Made by a program: the position numbers and the translations under genes. A stretch of 64,000 bases of DNA from Atrichornis clamosus (taxonomy: Eukaryota; Chordata; Aves; Passeriformes; Menuridae): assembly GCA_013400975.1 (NCBI GenBank), contig WBMZ01010279.1, positions 62,001-126,000 of the forward strand. Reading direction: 5' to 3'. The notes below the pieces were generated by a model, which saw only the letters and a program-made list of their open reading frames with translations, made no database searches and was not told the origin of the DNA. Below, piece after piece: positions 34,201 through 45,022 of the stretch. Within the stretch, counting starts at the first letter, position 1. The number at the start of each line of letters is the position of its first letter.

Positions 34201-36321
34201 TGATGAATGAAGTAGCCAGAAAAGCAGTCAATGCTGCATGAGATTTGCCAGAACAAAGATTAGTTTTAGAGTCCTGCATGAACTTGAGCATACAATAGTG
34301 TGTCTGTTTCTTGTTTTTTCAGTTCTGTTACAAAACTCTATAGAGTGAGTTCAGCGGGGGAGAGCAGTGATGGGAAAAAGACCACGTTTGGGGGCAGAGA
34401 GGGGAGGAAAAGGGAGGAAAGAAACTCGAAGGATGAAATTTGCCATGCGTAAAGATCACTCCAAGACCCATGTCAGTCTTAAATCACATTATTTTAATTT
34501 AAACGCCTTCTCTTTCTGCAGCAACTCTGCTATTGGCTGCAGTTCATTGACGGAGCCAGGGATGCTAGGACCAAAGTGAGCCATTAGAAAGCTGCAGCTG
34601 ATGCTATGTGCAGCCAGGATATCTTCCCACAGGTATATTTATCTCTCTTACAGACTGATGAAGACAGGCTACCTTTAACTAACAGTTAAACTTGGCTGTC
34701 TTCCTCTCGTCACCTCTTATGAATTTGCTCCCGCAAACAGATAAATCCTCTTGGAATCAGTTACATTAAGCATTTGGGAGGGCCATATTCATACCTTCAC
34801 ACATACAAGTTGACTCATTGGGGAAATATTGTGATGCTGTAAAATCTGTTGAAGAACTAGCTGCAGGGAGGGATTTAGTCCCTTGTCTTGAATTACATTA
34901 ACTTAATTAGTGAAAATTATTGATGCTGCAGTGGCTTCCATGTTTTGAAGAGCAATCTCTGTCAAATTTCAGAATTACTTAGGAATCCGATTTCTAATTC
35001 AAAGTATGTGTTGCAAGCTTAGTTGGAGAAGTGTGATTTTTGCCTAAAATCCATTGGAATGAGGCACTTTGTAAAATATCTCTTGCTGCTCTGTGCCTCA
35101 TTGAGTCCAGCACTTGTGTCACCTGGTGTGTCATTTACCAGCAAGGACGCCTTCCGTGGGCTTCCCCTCAGCTGCCCAACAGAGCAGTTGCACCAAGGGA
35201 TCAAGATGTTGAAGGTTATAAAATAGGTGCACGCTGGAAGCATGGAAGCTGGCATGATAACAAGAGTGCTTTCTGCTCCTGTGCTGCAGTGCTGCAGCTT
35301 CACACTCACCTCAAAGAGCAAAAAGCTGGGAAGTGTATTGCAGAGTTGCCTGACAGCATCAGTCACCTCTCACAGAGACGAGCTGTAAGCCATGGAGTCT
35401 ACTTTTCTAATCCTCAGACTTTCTACAGTATAAAACAGAGCACCAGTTCTGGTCCTACAAGGATCAAACAGGCAGAGCTCAACTTTCCCCTTGTAGCAAG
35501 TTAAGCCTTCACTGACTCTGTCAAACTGCAACCTGAGCTCTGCCTTTTGGGCCCCGGCCACCCATAGCATTACCCCAATTAGGACAAAACTAAGTAACTA
35601 GGAGAAGAGAAATACTTCTCATATGTCCCCCTTCACAGAGCCTGTGGAAGTGCCTGACTCTACAAGTCCTTTTTAATTGGCCTTTGCTCTCATCTCTCAC
35701 ATTCTGCAGAAAAGCAAAGAATATGAACAGCTTTGGGGATGGAGGGTGTTTGGAAGATTTAAACTCAGTGTTTGGATTTTATCTAGAACTGGTCCATATG
35801 GAGAGGGTTTTTTGAATACATATTCAGTGACATTTCAGCATTATGCATTAAGACTCCATACTTACATACACACTGAAAACAGCATGTCTTTTAACAACAC
35901 CAAACCTAAACTGTAAGCTATTGGCAGTACCTCTTCTGAGCTATTTGCCTGAATTATTTCTGCAGTAAATCTCTAGAAATGTCCACTTAAACAGTAAGAG
36001 TCATAAATATCTCATGGAAGCCATAAAATACAACAGAATTTTGGAAGTCATAATTTTAATGGATAAAACTGTGCTATAAAAGAAGGGCCTCTGGGACTGA
36101 GGCTAAAGTAAAATTTATCTAAGCGAGCTGTGATGCTAATCCGTCTGCAAGTGATAAATTATCTTATGTCCCAGGTGTGACATAATATCCAAAGGGTGCA
36201 CAGTGATTAAGGACACAAAGGTATAGAGGTGGCAGAGGTCCAAGAAAGCCCCAAGCAATTGGAGGTGACTGGAAATTGTCAAGAGTTGCTCTGAATGTTT
36301 GATAATTTCCTCTGTGCTCAG

Positions 36322-36433
36322 GTTTGCCAAGGCAGACATTCCCCAGTGTCTGTGGCTGGGTTCCGAGGCAGAGTGGCAGGACCCAGATGGGCACTCGTAC
36401 TCTGAGCAGGATGCTTACATTCTTTTCAACAAG
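36322..36433 (+). other. Exon-like segment with both splice signals, product unknown
   Basis: A pyrimidine-rich acceptor, TTTCCTCTGTGCTCAG (AG at 36320-36321), precedes 112 bases open in one frame and closed by AACAAG followed by the donor GTACTAAG at 36434. After one leading base, 37 codons read FAKADIPQCLWLGSEAEWQD and continue PDGHSYSEQDAYILFNK. By my count 24 of 37 codons (about 65%) end in G or C, well above the local base composition. Length and signals suit an internal coding exon, or an exon of a non-coding RNA. I do not recognise the peptide and found no partner exon in the window with compatible phase, so the call is weak. Confidence 0.28.
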
Positions 36434-38360
36434 GTACTAAGACAATCTTCCCAGGCTCCTGCTGAAGTCAGAGGGTCAGGCCAACACTTAGGGGAAACAA
36501 AACAAAACAAAACAAAAAAAGAGAATGCTTACTTTGTAGTACATAACTAGAAATATTTCTGTTTGGTCAGAAACAGAAAAAATAATCACCCTTAAGAAAA
36601 AGTCCTTTCTGTTCTAAAGAAAACAAAAGTAATTCTTGAAAATGCTGAATTGCATTGTGGTATCATTATAAACTGCAGTGATTCTGAGAGGTCTTTCAAA
36701 GAGGCCAGCACAGTCTCCATAAATTAACAGCAATAGAATGTTTAGACAGCAGGCAATCAGGGCATGTTGGACTGGACACCCAAATCTGTCCATATTGTTA
36801 TACAAACTGATTATGTTTCAAACAGTAAAAATGGCGAGCTGTTAATGGCAGCAAGAGTGTTTACATAACTTGGTGTCACTGGAGAAATCAGAGACAAACT
36901 CCTCAGTTTCCCCTATTTGCAGGGAAGATGAACAGGATCCAGATGAACAGCTCACACAGTGAAACCCCGAGCCCATGTACTGGAGGAGCAACACTGCCCT
37001 CAGAGCAGGCTGCTGCCTGGCCAGATAGCCTGAGTGAAAACTTCATCTGGCTGATGACACACTGCTTTCTGGAAGAGGTTGACTGGATTATCAACAGTTA
37101 TTCAGGGACTGCAGTGGGAGAGGGAGAGCAGATATATTTAGGGTTGCTCTGGCCAGTTGAGAGCATCTGGTATGAAGAAGGATGATACTCACTCGGTGAA
37201 TAAGTTGAAGCCTTGTGTTTGAAACCTGTACTTTGCTTTGCACCCAAACCCGCACTGCCATACACAGCCAGGTCCCACAACAGCCCTGTGCACCATGGCC
37301 AACAGGAGCCCACTCAGTGACAGAGAGGGCTGCCATGGTGCCAGCAGCACCTCGGTGCTCATCCCTGCTTTTCTCCAGTGCTATTGCCTAATTCTCTCAC
37401 TAACCTATAGCGTGGGAGCAGGACAGCAGCAGCACTGCATGTGTGCATCAGTCCTCACAGAGCATATTGCACAGGGGACTGTCTAAAAGTGGTCCTTACC
37501 ACGTATATTCCCAAATCTACCTCTAGCCAAGATATATAAGAAGTACCAGCTGTTTCTGAAACCCATGAGAAGGGAAAGCTTGAGAAGCAACTCACAGGCA
37601 AGATATAACATACGATATTATGAACATAGAAAGAGATAACATCACTTCACAGAACGGCTAGATGGGGAGTTGTCTCCCAAACAGAACTATGCCAGTTTTA
37701 ACCCCTGTGTCAAGATATTTTTCACCCTTGCTAAGGGATTCAGAAACCCCAGCAGACCTAGGATAACATAGTTATACTGAAAGTCTCATTTGACCTTTAG
37801 GAGTTACCCTCGAACTACTCATGAGCCAGTCATACCTCCCAGTCTAGCCTCTGCTCACCTAAATCCCTGGGTCTCTTCACACCCTGCCTTAGCCATGTGC
37901 AGGCATGTTGAGAGCCCAGTCAATGACTGAACTACTGAAATTCTGGCAGTTGCTTTGTATTGTTTTTTACCTGAAACAAGCTGGTCCCTATTTATGCAGC
38001 AGTATGCTATGTATCCAATTTGAAGGATCTGAGGCTGTTTATCTGCCTTGCTGTAGTTTTCCAATCCATTGCTAAGACCAGGATTCTCATTTCCATGCAA
38101 TTACACATGGGAGTTTTGCCCCTTCTGCAAGGAAAATGTTACCTATTGCATTGTTCCGCTCTTACACAAATAAAATGACATTAAGACCTAAAATTGCTAA
38201 ATTGCTAAAAGATATTTCTCACAAAATGGACTTAACTGGCTGTTTTTGGTCCTCCTGGGCTTTGACATCCTTGTTGCTACTGACTTCCAGTGACTTAATA
38301 TGGATTAGCTCACCCCTAGAAAAAACACCAGCACTTGAAAAGTTGCTATCCTGCACTGCA
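36434..38360. other. Unannotated DNA
   Basis: No named gene. An AAAAC microsatellite lies at 36495-36520. A good acceptor-like signal (CAGTTTCCCCTATTTGCAG) ends near 36921, ahead of an 85-codon frame (36928-37185), but there is no donor or recognisable domain. Confidence 0.5.
36495..36520. repeat. AAAAC microsatellite
   Basis: About four AAAAC units followed by an A7 run. It could be the tail of an old retroposed sequence, but no body is recognised upstream. Confidence 0.8.
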
Positions 38361-38928
38361 TCGAAGGACTTATGACCAGAGGGTTGAGGGAGGTGATTTT
38401 TGCTCTCTACTCTGCTCTTGTGAGACCCCACCTGGAGTGCTGTGTCCAGTTCTGGAGCACCCAACATAAGAATGTGGACCTGTTGGTGCATGTCCAGAGC
38501 AGGGCCATGAAGATGATCAGAGGGCTGGAGCACCTCTCCTGTGAAGACAAGCTGAGAGAGTTGGGGTTGCTCAGCCAGGAGAGGCGAAGGCTCCAGGGGC
38601 ACCTTGTAGCAGACTCCCAGGACCTTAAGGAGCCTACAAGAAACATGGTGGGGGGGCATATAGTGATAGAACAAGGGAGAATGGCTTTAAACTGAAAGAT
38701 ACCAGGAAGACATTAGGAAGATATTCATCACAGTGAGGGTTGTGAGGCACGAACGGACTGCCAAGAAAAGCCATGGTTGTGCCACTTCCCTGAAAGGGTT
38801 CAAGGCCAGATTGGGTGGGGCTCTGAGCAAACTGGTCTAGTGGAAATTGCCCCTTCCTATAGCAGGGGTGTTGGAACAAGATGATCTTTAAGGTCCCTTC
38901 CAGCTCAAGCCATTCCATCATTTTATGG
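38361..38928 (+). mobile_element. CR1 LINE 3' end, sense, 5'-truncated
   Basis: The first part encodes the C-terminal end of the CR1 reverse-transcriptase protein: ALVRPHLECCVQFW, then MKMIRGLEHLSCEDKLRELG and LLSQERRRLQGHLVA, readable in one frame from 38372 to 38695. The 3' untranslated region follows (GGCTTTAAACTGAAAGA, GTTCAAGGCCAGATTGG, GGGGCTCTGAGCAAACTGGT) and ends AAGGTCCCTTCCAGCTCAAG with a decayed ATTCYATG-type tail at about 38928. Bases are missing near 38645-38660 compared with typical copies. The preserved frame and closer match to canonical CR1 suggest a younger insertion than the copy at 18458-19449. It lacks the RT catalytic core and cannot move. Confidence 0.94.
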
Positions 38929-41900
38929 CTCTTATTTTACACCATGCAGTTAAAAAAGTGAAACATAATGTTTCATTTCACTTATTTAAATCCAGAAGCT
39001 GGAAGGCTGTGTGTAGGCCTGAGTGAAAGCATTTTTGGCAAATATAAAATATATCTGCTTTATAATGCAGCTATGAACTTATAGACTTGCTCCAGCCAAA
39101 CAAGATGAGGAGAAAATGTAGACATTTCTAGATGTTTTGTTTCAGTAGCCTTAAGACAAGAGAGTTTCATTTGTCCTTTCAGATACCAATTTTATTTTGA
39201 TGTTGGGCTACAATTTTAAGTAAAAGAGCTAGGATTTTAACTGCCTGAAAGCAGAGTAGAGTTTTTTTGGGTTCCCACGGAATAATTTCTTTGAGTTGTT
39301 CAGGGGCTGGTTGGCTTTGACCAGTGACAGTAAACTTGCTCTGTGACTCAAGATCTGAGGAACTGGATTAGCCTTTCCCAGATCCTGTCTCTCCCAGTGA
39401 CCTACACAGGGACTTTTCCTGTGTCTCTGCTCTAGTTTCTGCTTGTATGGCTGGGCTAAGAGCTCCCTGGGGACAGGCACTGTTGTCAGACACCTACTCA
39501 TGCAGCTCCTGGTATGCTGGGGTTTCTGTTTGCATAGGTGCTGCTGCAGTGGTAGCACTTAAATTAATGTCTCCCCTCTCATATAAATGTTATTATAACT
39601 GGTGAGTATTGTACAAAATCCCACCCCTGTCCTCTCCCAAGACTTGAGAAAGAGCAGGAAACAAAAACCAGCTGCAACTGGAAACCACAAAAGGTTTGAT
39701 CAGAGTTCATCTCTGAGGTAGCAATACCAACCCTGCTATTATAACCAACATTTGAACCTACATTCATAAACAGAGCTGACATTTGTGCCCAGGACAGGCT
39801 GCTGACATGCCATGCTCCCCTGAGCCATATGGGTGTTTCTTTGGATTCTCACATGCTGGTTACAAAAGGCAAGTATCAAATCCACATTGATTCCACCTCC
39901 CTGCTTCTGTCATGTAGATGTAGCAGGTGGCTGGCGTGGTTGGATAGGTAAGGTTTGGATGTCTTCAGTCCTCCAAAATTAGCCATGAGGTTTCACTAAA
40001 AGACTTTCTGAACTGTAATACAAAAATAAAATGTCAAGCATATGCTATACAAAAAAGGAAACAAAAGAAAGGCTGTAGTTATAAACGTAATATGAGCTTA
40101 CTGAGGTCCAGGCAGCCACGAACATCACTGCTGTAGGTTTTAATATGCTTTGAAATAGAAACCATTAGGATCTCAGGTATAACAGTTATAAATATACAGT
40201 GATTTATAATCTTATCACAGAGATGTAGTATAAATCATTATTGTATTTTAGCACTTTTTGGAGGCAGTGAAAGAAGAAATGCAATGCTCCTTGTCTCTGC
40301 CACAAACCCCATTGCTACCATGACCCCCATGAACACCATGTGAAAGAAGGAGGCAGAAATGGGGCAGAAGAATCCAGTCTAAGCAGTTTTCACTCTTTTT
40401 TTTTAATTTTCAGAGCCTGTGGCCCATCTGTCCTCCCAGAGCACAAGCACTGGCAGCAGGGTCAACAAGCAGGGCATAAGCACTTGAGGGGCCCTTTCCT
40501 CTTGAGACCCCTGCGACTGCCTTTAGTATTTCAGCAAGCTGGAATTGTGCAGTCGTAGGGCTGTGTTTCAGTTCAAACACAGTACTCTTGATCTCTGTGG
40601 GCCACTCTGCTGGTTTTGACAAAAAAAGAGGAACAGAACTATCTGTCAGGCACATCAAAAAATGTTCCAGGTCTGGTCTAAACTGATACGCTCATCACTT
40701 AGAGTCAGACTTCAAATCTGGTTCAGAACTGCAGACTGTGAAAATGTGATGTGATGGTAGGGAGGAATGACTGTCCTGAAACCACAACTCTCATTCAAAT
40801 CCCATCTAGATGATAAGGTCTCCAGACCATGGAACCTGTATTTTACTCAGCTGCAAGACTCTAGGTAAACTTATTAAAAAGCACGGAAAAAAATAATAGG
40901 TTTTGGGCTCTGCCATACCTACTTCTTGTAGCTCAAATTTGGAAAGTTTGTCAGGGAAAGTCAGGCTAGTATGTAATATTACAAATCCTACATGGTGAAA
41001 AATAGTGAATTGAGGAAATCTTGGTGTCTTAGCAAGGGACAGCTGTCACAAGAAAGAGGAGACATACTGTTCTTCCATATTTTTCCTGTGCTGGACATAA
41101 GCAACTTTCCTCACAGGTGGCACAACACAATGAGATCTTTCTGCAAAAACTCATTGAGTTTTCAGGTTCAGCTTTTTCCAGGAACTTCTCTCACTTACTA
41201 CTTGTGAGATACTCAACTCTTAGTCTGCTTCTGTCATCACCGTTCCCCCCAGTTCATCATCATGATGCAATTAGACTGATCTCCACCAAATCTCCAGCAG
41301 ACCTAATTTCTCAGTTCCTTTCTCACCTCCTCTAAACACAGATGCCAATTCCTTTCTCTTCTATCCTGTACACCTTTCACACCCACCCTTCATGTGCTTT
41401 ACCTCTCCTGCTCTGCTTCAAATTTGGATTCCTCCTTTCAGCTGATGTCTGCAATTCCTCGATCCTCTCCAAAAAGATTTCAGAGAATCAGTATGGCTTT
41501 ATGCTGATCTACTGATCATGTCCCTTGGATACCTGTATCCAACTACCTGCCTGTGTCTATCCCTTTCCCCACCTGTCCTCAGGACAACCATAGTGGTCAC
41601 GTTCTCTCCTGTGTGGGATATGCCCCTGTGCTGCCTTGGGCTACTCCTTGTCTGTAGCTTCCCTCCACCTGTCCTTCTACCAGGTAACCACATGCCTCCC
41701 ATCTTCTGGCTTCTGGTTCATCCTCTCCAGCTATCCCATTAAAGACCCAAACAAGATCCTAGACGGTCATTTCCTTCTATGATTTCCTATGGTCCTCTGG
41801 CCCTGGTTTAAGTTCCTCACTCACCAAGAGAAGCTGACCTGCAAATTCTGCTTCATTTTATCAACCAGGACACAAGCCTGGGTGCCTTTGAGTAGTGCTG

Positions 41901-42992
41901 CATTGATCATTTCAAAGGTAAATCACGATTCAGTGCTCTAAAATTCAGTGCTGTTTGTCTAAAGACTGTTTGGTACTAGTCCATTGCAACTGACTTCTAT
42001 TTTGTTTCATGATGTTGCAGTCGGTGTAGTCATGTAACCACACAGAGAGGAGCAGTACAGCACAGAGTGAGTTTAGCATTCACACAGGTTAGTAGTGGGT
42101 TAGAGTGCAACATAGTGCATTAGCTGCGCCTATCTGAAAACTCTGAATGAGACCTAAGTCAAAAATATACTCTGACTCTTTCCAGATAAATTATTTCTGT
42201 AGTTTGTTAAAGTGCATGTGACGTAAGTCTGGAGAAGAAAGGATATCTGAATTCAAAGACTTAAATAGAATAATGCAAGGCAAAAACAGGTAAAGTTGTC
42301 ATGTGTAATGAAGATAAAATACCTTTGCAATAAATTTAATTATGCAATAAAGTGCCAGTGTAGTGCGCAAGGAATTTGCTCAAGGCTCCCAAGGTAGGCT
42401 TTCACTCATTTTATCTTGCATTCTTGAGCATTAGCAGTCAGACTTATGAGAGAATAGATTAAAGTATGTACACTACCTCCCTTCATTACTTGCCCTTGTA
42501 AAGTGTACCACAGACAACATGTATGAGTTGGTTAAAGCAAACTCTTCACTTTGAGAATGCAGAAGCCAAGAATTCATTTTAAATTAAGTATTTATTTATT
42601 CATTTAGTTTCTGCATAACATATTAAAACATAACATCACAGTTTCTTTGAATAAAAGTAGCAGTAGTTTATGCCACTGTTTGCACACTTTTCCACAAACA
42701 CATTGACCCATGTCTTTTGCACTCCAGCTCAGTAACACAGATGTAGATCTACGAGATAATTTTTCTGCGTGACAAATATGATGGTAAACTCAGTGATAAT
42801 TCTTTTGTTTCATGGGTATTCAGTCAACTGCTATGAACAGAGGGCTTGGGGAAGGTCCATGCAACCTATACAGAAACAAGATCATAACTGAAAAGGATGT
42901 GATTTTCCCTATTTGTGTGATTTTTAACCACAAAATAACAATAGTCCTGTATACATTTTTTGGTACAGTGACCAACATTTTGTGCTGATATA
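38929..42992. other. Unannotated DNA with a pyrimidine-rich strand-biased stretch
   Basis: No gene is supported. 41220-41880 is markedly pyrimidine-rich on the plus strand: 70-75% C+T in the lines I counted, over about 650 bases. A strong acceptor-like signal (TTTTTTTTTAATTTTCAG) ends near 40412 but leads into a frame without a donor or domain. Confidence 0.5.
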
Positions 42993-43128
42993 TCATGGAA
43001 TCATAGAATCACAGAATAGTTTGAGTTGGCCAGGGTTTTTAAAGGTCATCTAGTCCAATCCCTCTGAAAGAAGCTGGCTGCTATAAGGTCTTCCTGGAAC
43101 TTTCTCTTCTGCAGGCTGATCTCCCGGG
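42993..43128 (-). mobile_element. CR1 LINE 3' end fragment, antisense
   Basis: ATCATGGAATCATAGAATCA followed by CAGAATAGTTTGAGTTGG and AAAGGTCATCTAGTCCAATC is the reverse complement of a CR1 3' terminus with its ATTCTATG-type tail. After about 43066 the match continues only loosely (a block like TTCTCTTCTGCAGGCTGA resembles an internal CR1 block), implying an internal deletion. The right boundary is approximate. Confidence 0.85.
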
Positions 43129-44976
43129 AAATTCAGCCCACTTTTCCTTAGGAGCATTTGCAATTATTCCCCTGAGAAGGCAGAAGTAGTCTCATCATCT
43201 TCCTTGAATGTGGTCCCTTGAGTTGCAGCCCCTTCTGTTGCCTGTCACGCTGGGCATTCCAGAAGGCAATCAGGTGGTCTATGGGCATCCCACACTTAGC
43301 TCTGTGTTTGGCCTGCAAACCGGTGGTGTTCTGCTCTACAATCTTGTGGCTTGCTATGTACAGATTTGGGCTTGGCTTGTACTCACTGTGGTCTAAAGTC
43401 ATGTAGGAAGGATTAGAACTAGAGGCTCAAGTCAGGAGGTAGTTTAAAGCCCTATGGAATTTTTCTCATGGAAGAGGTAAAAACTGTCCCACACAATCAT
43501 CTCTAAAGAAGGGATTACCTGTTTTCATTTACCACTGAAACAAATCCAAACATCTCTGAGATGTTTTTGTGGCGAATGCACAGCTGGTATTGTGAGAAAT
43601 ACTGTAAACTGTGGTTGAATCCTCCTCTCAGCTATGCCCTTGTAAGGCTCAAATGCCTACTTTTTGCTGAAGGAGTAATCACTGTGATAACTGAGTGCAG
43701 AATTTACCCTGATGATTGAAAGTCTTTATCCCAGTGAAGAGACTAAATATAGTCACAACAAGGCAGTAAATGAGTATTCCTCATAGATGCACTAATTTAT
43801 ATTGGTTAAAACTGTATTTCATATTAGGTCATAATTTTGTTCCTTATCCTACACCAACTGAAGGCAGTGAAGCAGGTAAAACACATGCTGACTTTCATGC
43901 TGATACCTCTGAGATTGTAATTCTCATAGTGAAGGCTTTCGATGAGCTTCTACTGGTTCTACCTGTCCTCCAGAGCAGCAGAAATCTGGACTGAGCACTG
44001 GGACTGCATGCCTGTAGGAGGCAGCCAACTCTGCAAGCATGGTGGGATCAGAGGAAGACCCTGGAGGCTGCGGACAGGGCAGTGGCATGGACCAGTTCTG
44101 CTTCACATCTGCAACTGGGAGTCATTTGGTTCATGGTATGTTCAGCATGGCATTACTTGTTCCCCTTAGAAAGCCTGTATACGCTCTGTCCTGTCCTTCC
44201 AAGATCTCATTTTCTGGGCACTTTGACAAGTGGTTGCTGTAAAAATGTGACAAAATTAACGTCTCTTTAGGTTTTGTATAGGACATAGAATTTGACCATG
44301 TAATAAGGAAGACTCTGTGACATGCAGGAGGTTTGGCAGCTCTTACACCAGTGTATGGAAGTTGGGAGCTACAGGAAACTGAACATCCAGGTTCCATGGG
44401 CCCATGTTTTGATGCACAGCTGGGACCAAGTTCTCCTGAGCTCATATAAAAAGGAGTTATTCCTCTATGCTTTTACTTTTGTCGTACACAGGAATTACCC
44501 TTCTCTCAAGGTATCCTGCTGAGTATGTTCAGACAAAAATTGTATCTAGAACTAGCATCAGAGCAGGATTCTGACAATGTTACTCTTCCTGCAGAGCATG
44601 ACTCACAGCATGAAGTTCATTCAGCTTTCAGTGTCCAGCCTCTGAAACTCATTGACAAAGATCTGTGAATCATAGATGTTTGTATAGTTTGGGAGATGTA
44701 GGTCTTCACAGAGCCATAGACTGGACTTTTGGATGGCGATGCATCAAGAGCTGAAAAAGAGTTTGCAATCAACAATAGCATGGTTCCTGTGTTCCCTCAT
44801 CACTAAAAACTGTTAGTGGGAGATATAATCCAGGAGTTATATCTTTCATAGTGGAATATAAATCAGGTATTGTGGAGGCTGGAGATTGGAGTGGGTAGGT
44901 TATAAAACTTTCAAGAGTACATAAAAAATAACTAAAGGCTTACTTATATTTTATATTGGGGAAAAAATATTCTACA

Positions 44977-45022
44977 TCTATATATATAAATGAATATAAA
45001 TATAAATATATGCAAGTATATG
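44977..45022. repeat. TA-rich microsatellite
   Basis: TATATATATAAA and ATATAAATATAAATATAT units over about 46 bases. Low complexity, no other signal. Confidence 0.8.

Larger units (their letters stand above)
29871..36321. other. Unannotated AT-rich DNA
   Basis: No named gene. An inverted repeat of homeodomain-type sites (31288-31312) and a motif-rich segment (34020-34200) are listed separately. A short CA/TA patch lies at about 30905-30922. Somewhat GC-richer patches at 31980-32330 and 35100-35370 contain overlapping chance frames (up to 154 codons at 35040-35504) without domains. Confidence 0.55.

Noticed and set aside
36922..37185. Acceptor-like signal followed by an 85-codon frame
   Set aside because: No donor site or recognisable domain, and the composition is ordinary for chance frames.
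40413..40558. Strong splice-acceptor-like signal followed by an open frame
   Set aside because: There is no matching donor, the frame ends in a stop, and the peptide is low in complexity (Q, H, L, R-rich).
41106..41165. Short exon-like stretch (VAQHNEIFLQKLIEFS) after an acceptor-like signal
   Set aside because: Only 16 codons, with a poor donor, next to the pyrimidine-rich region where acceptor-like signals are common by chance.
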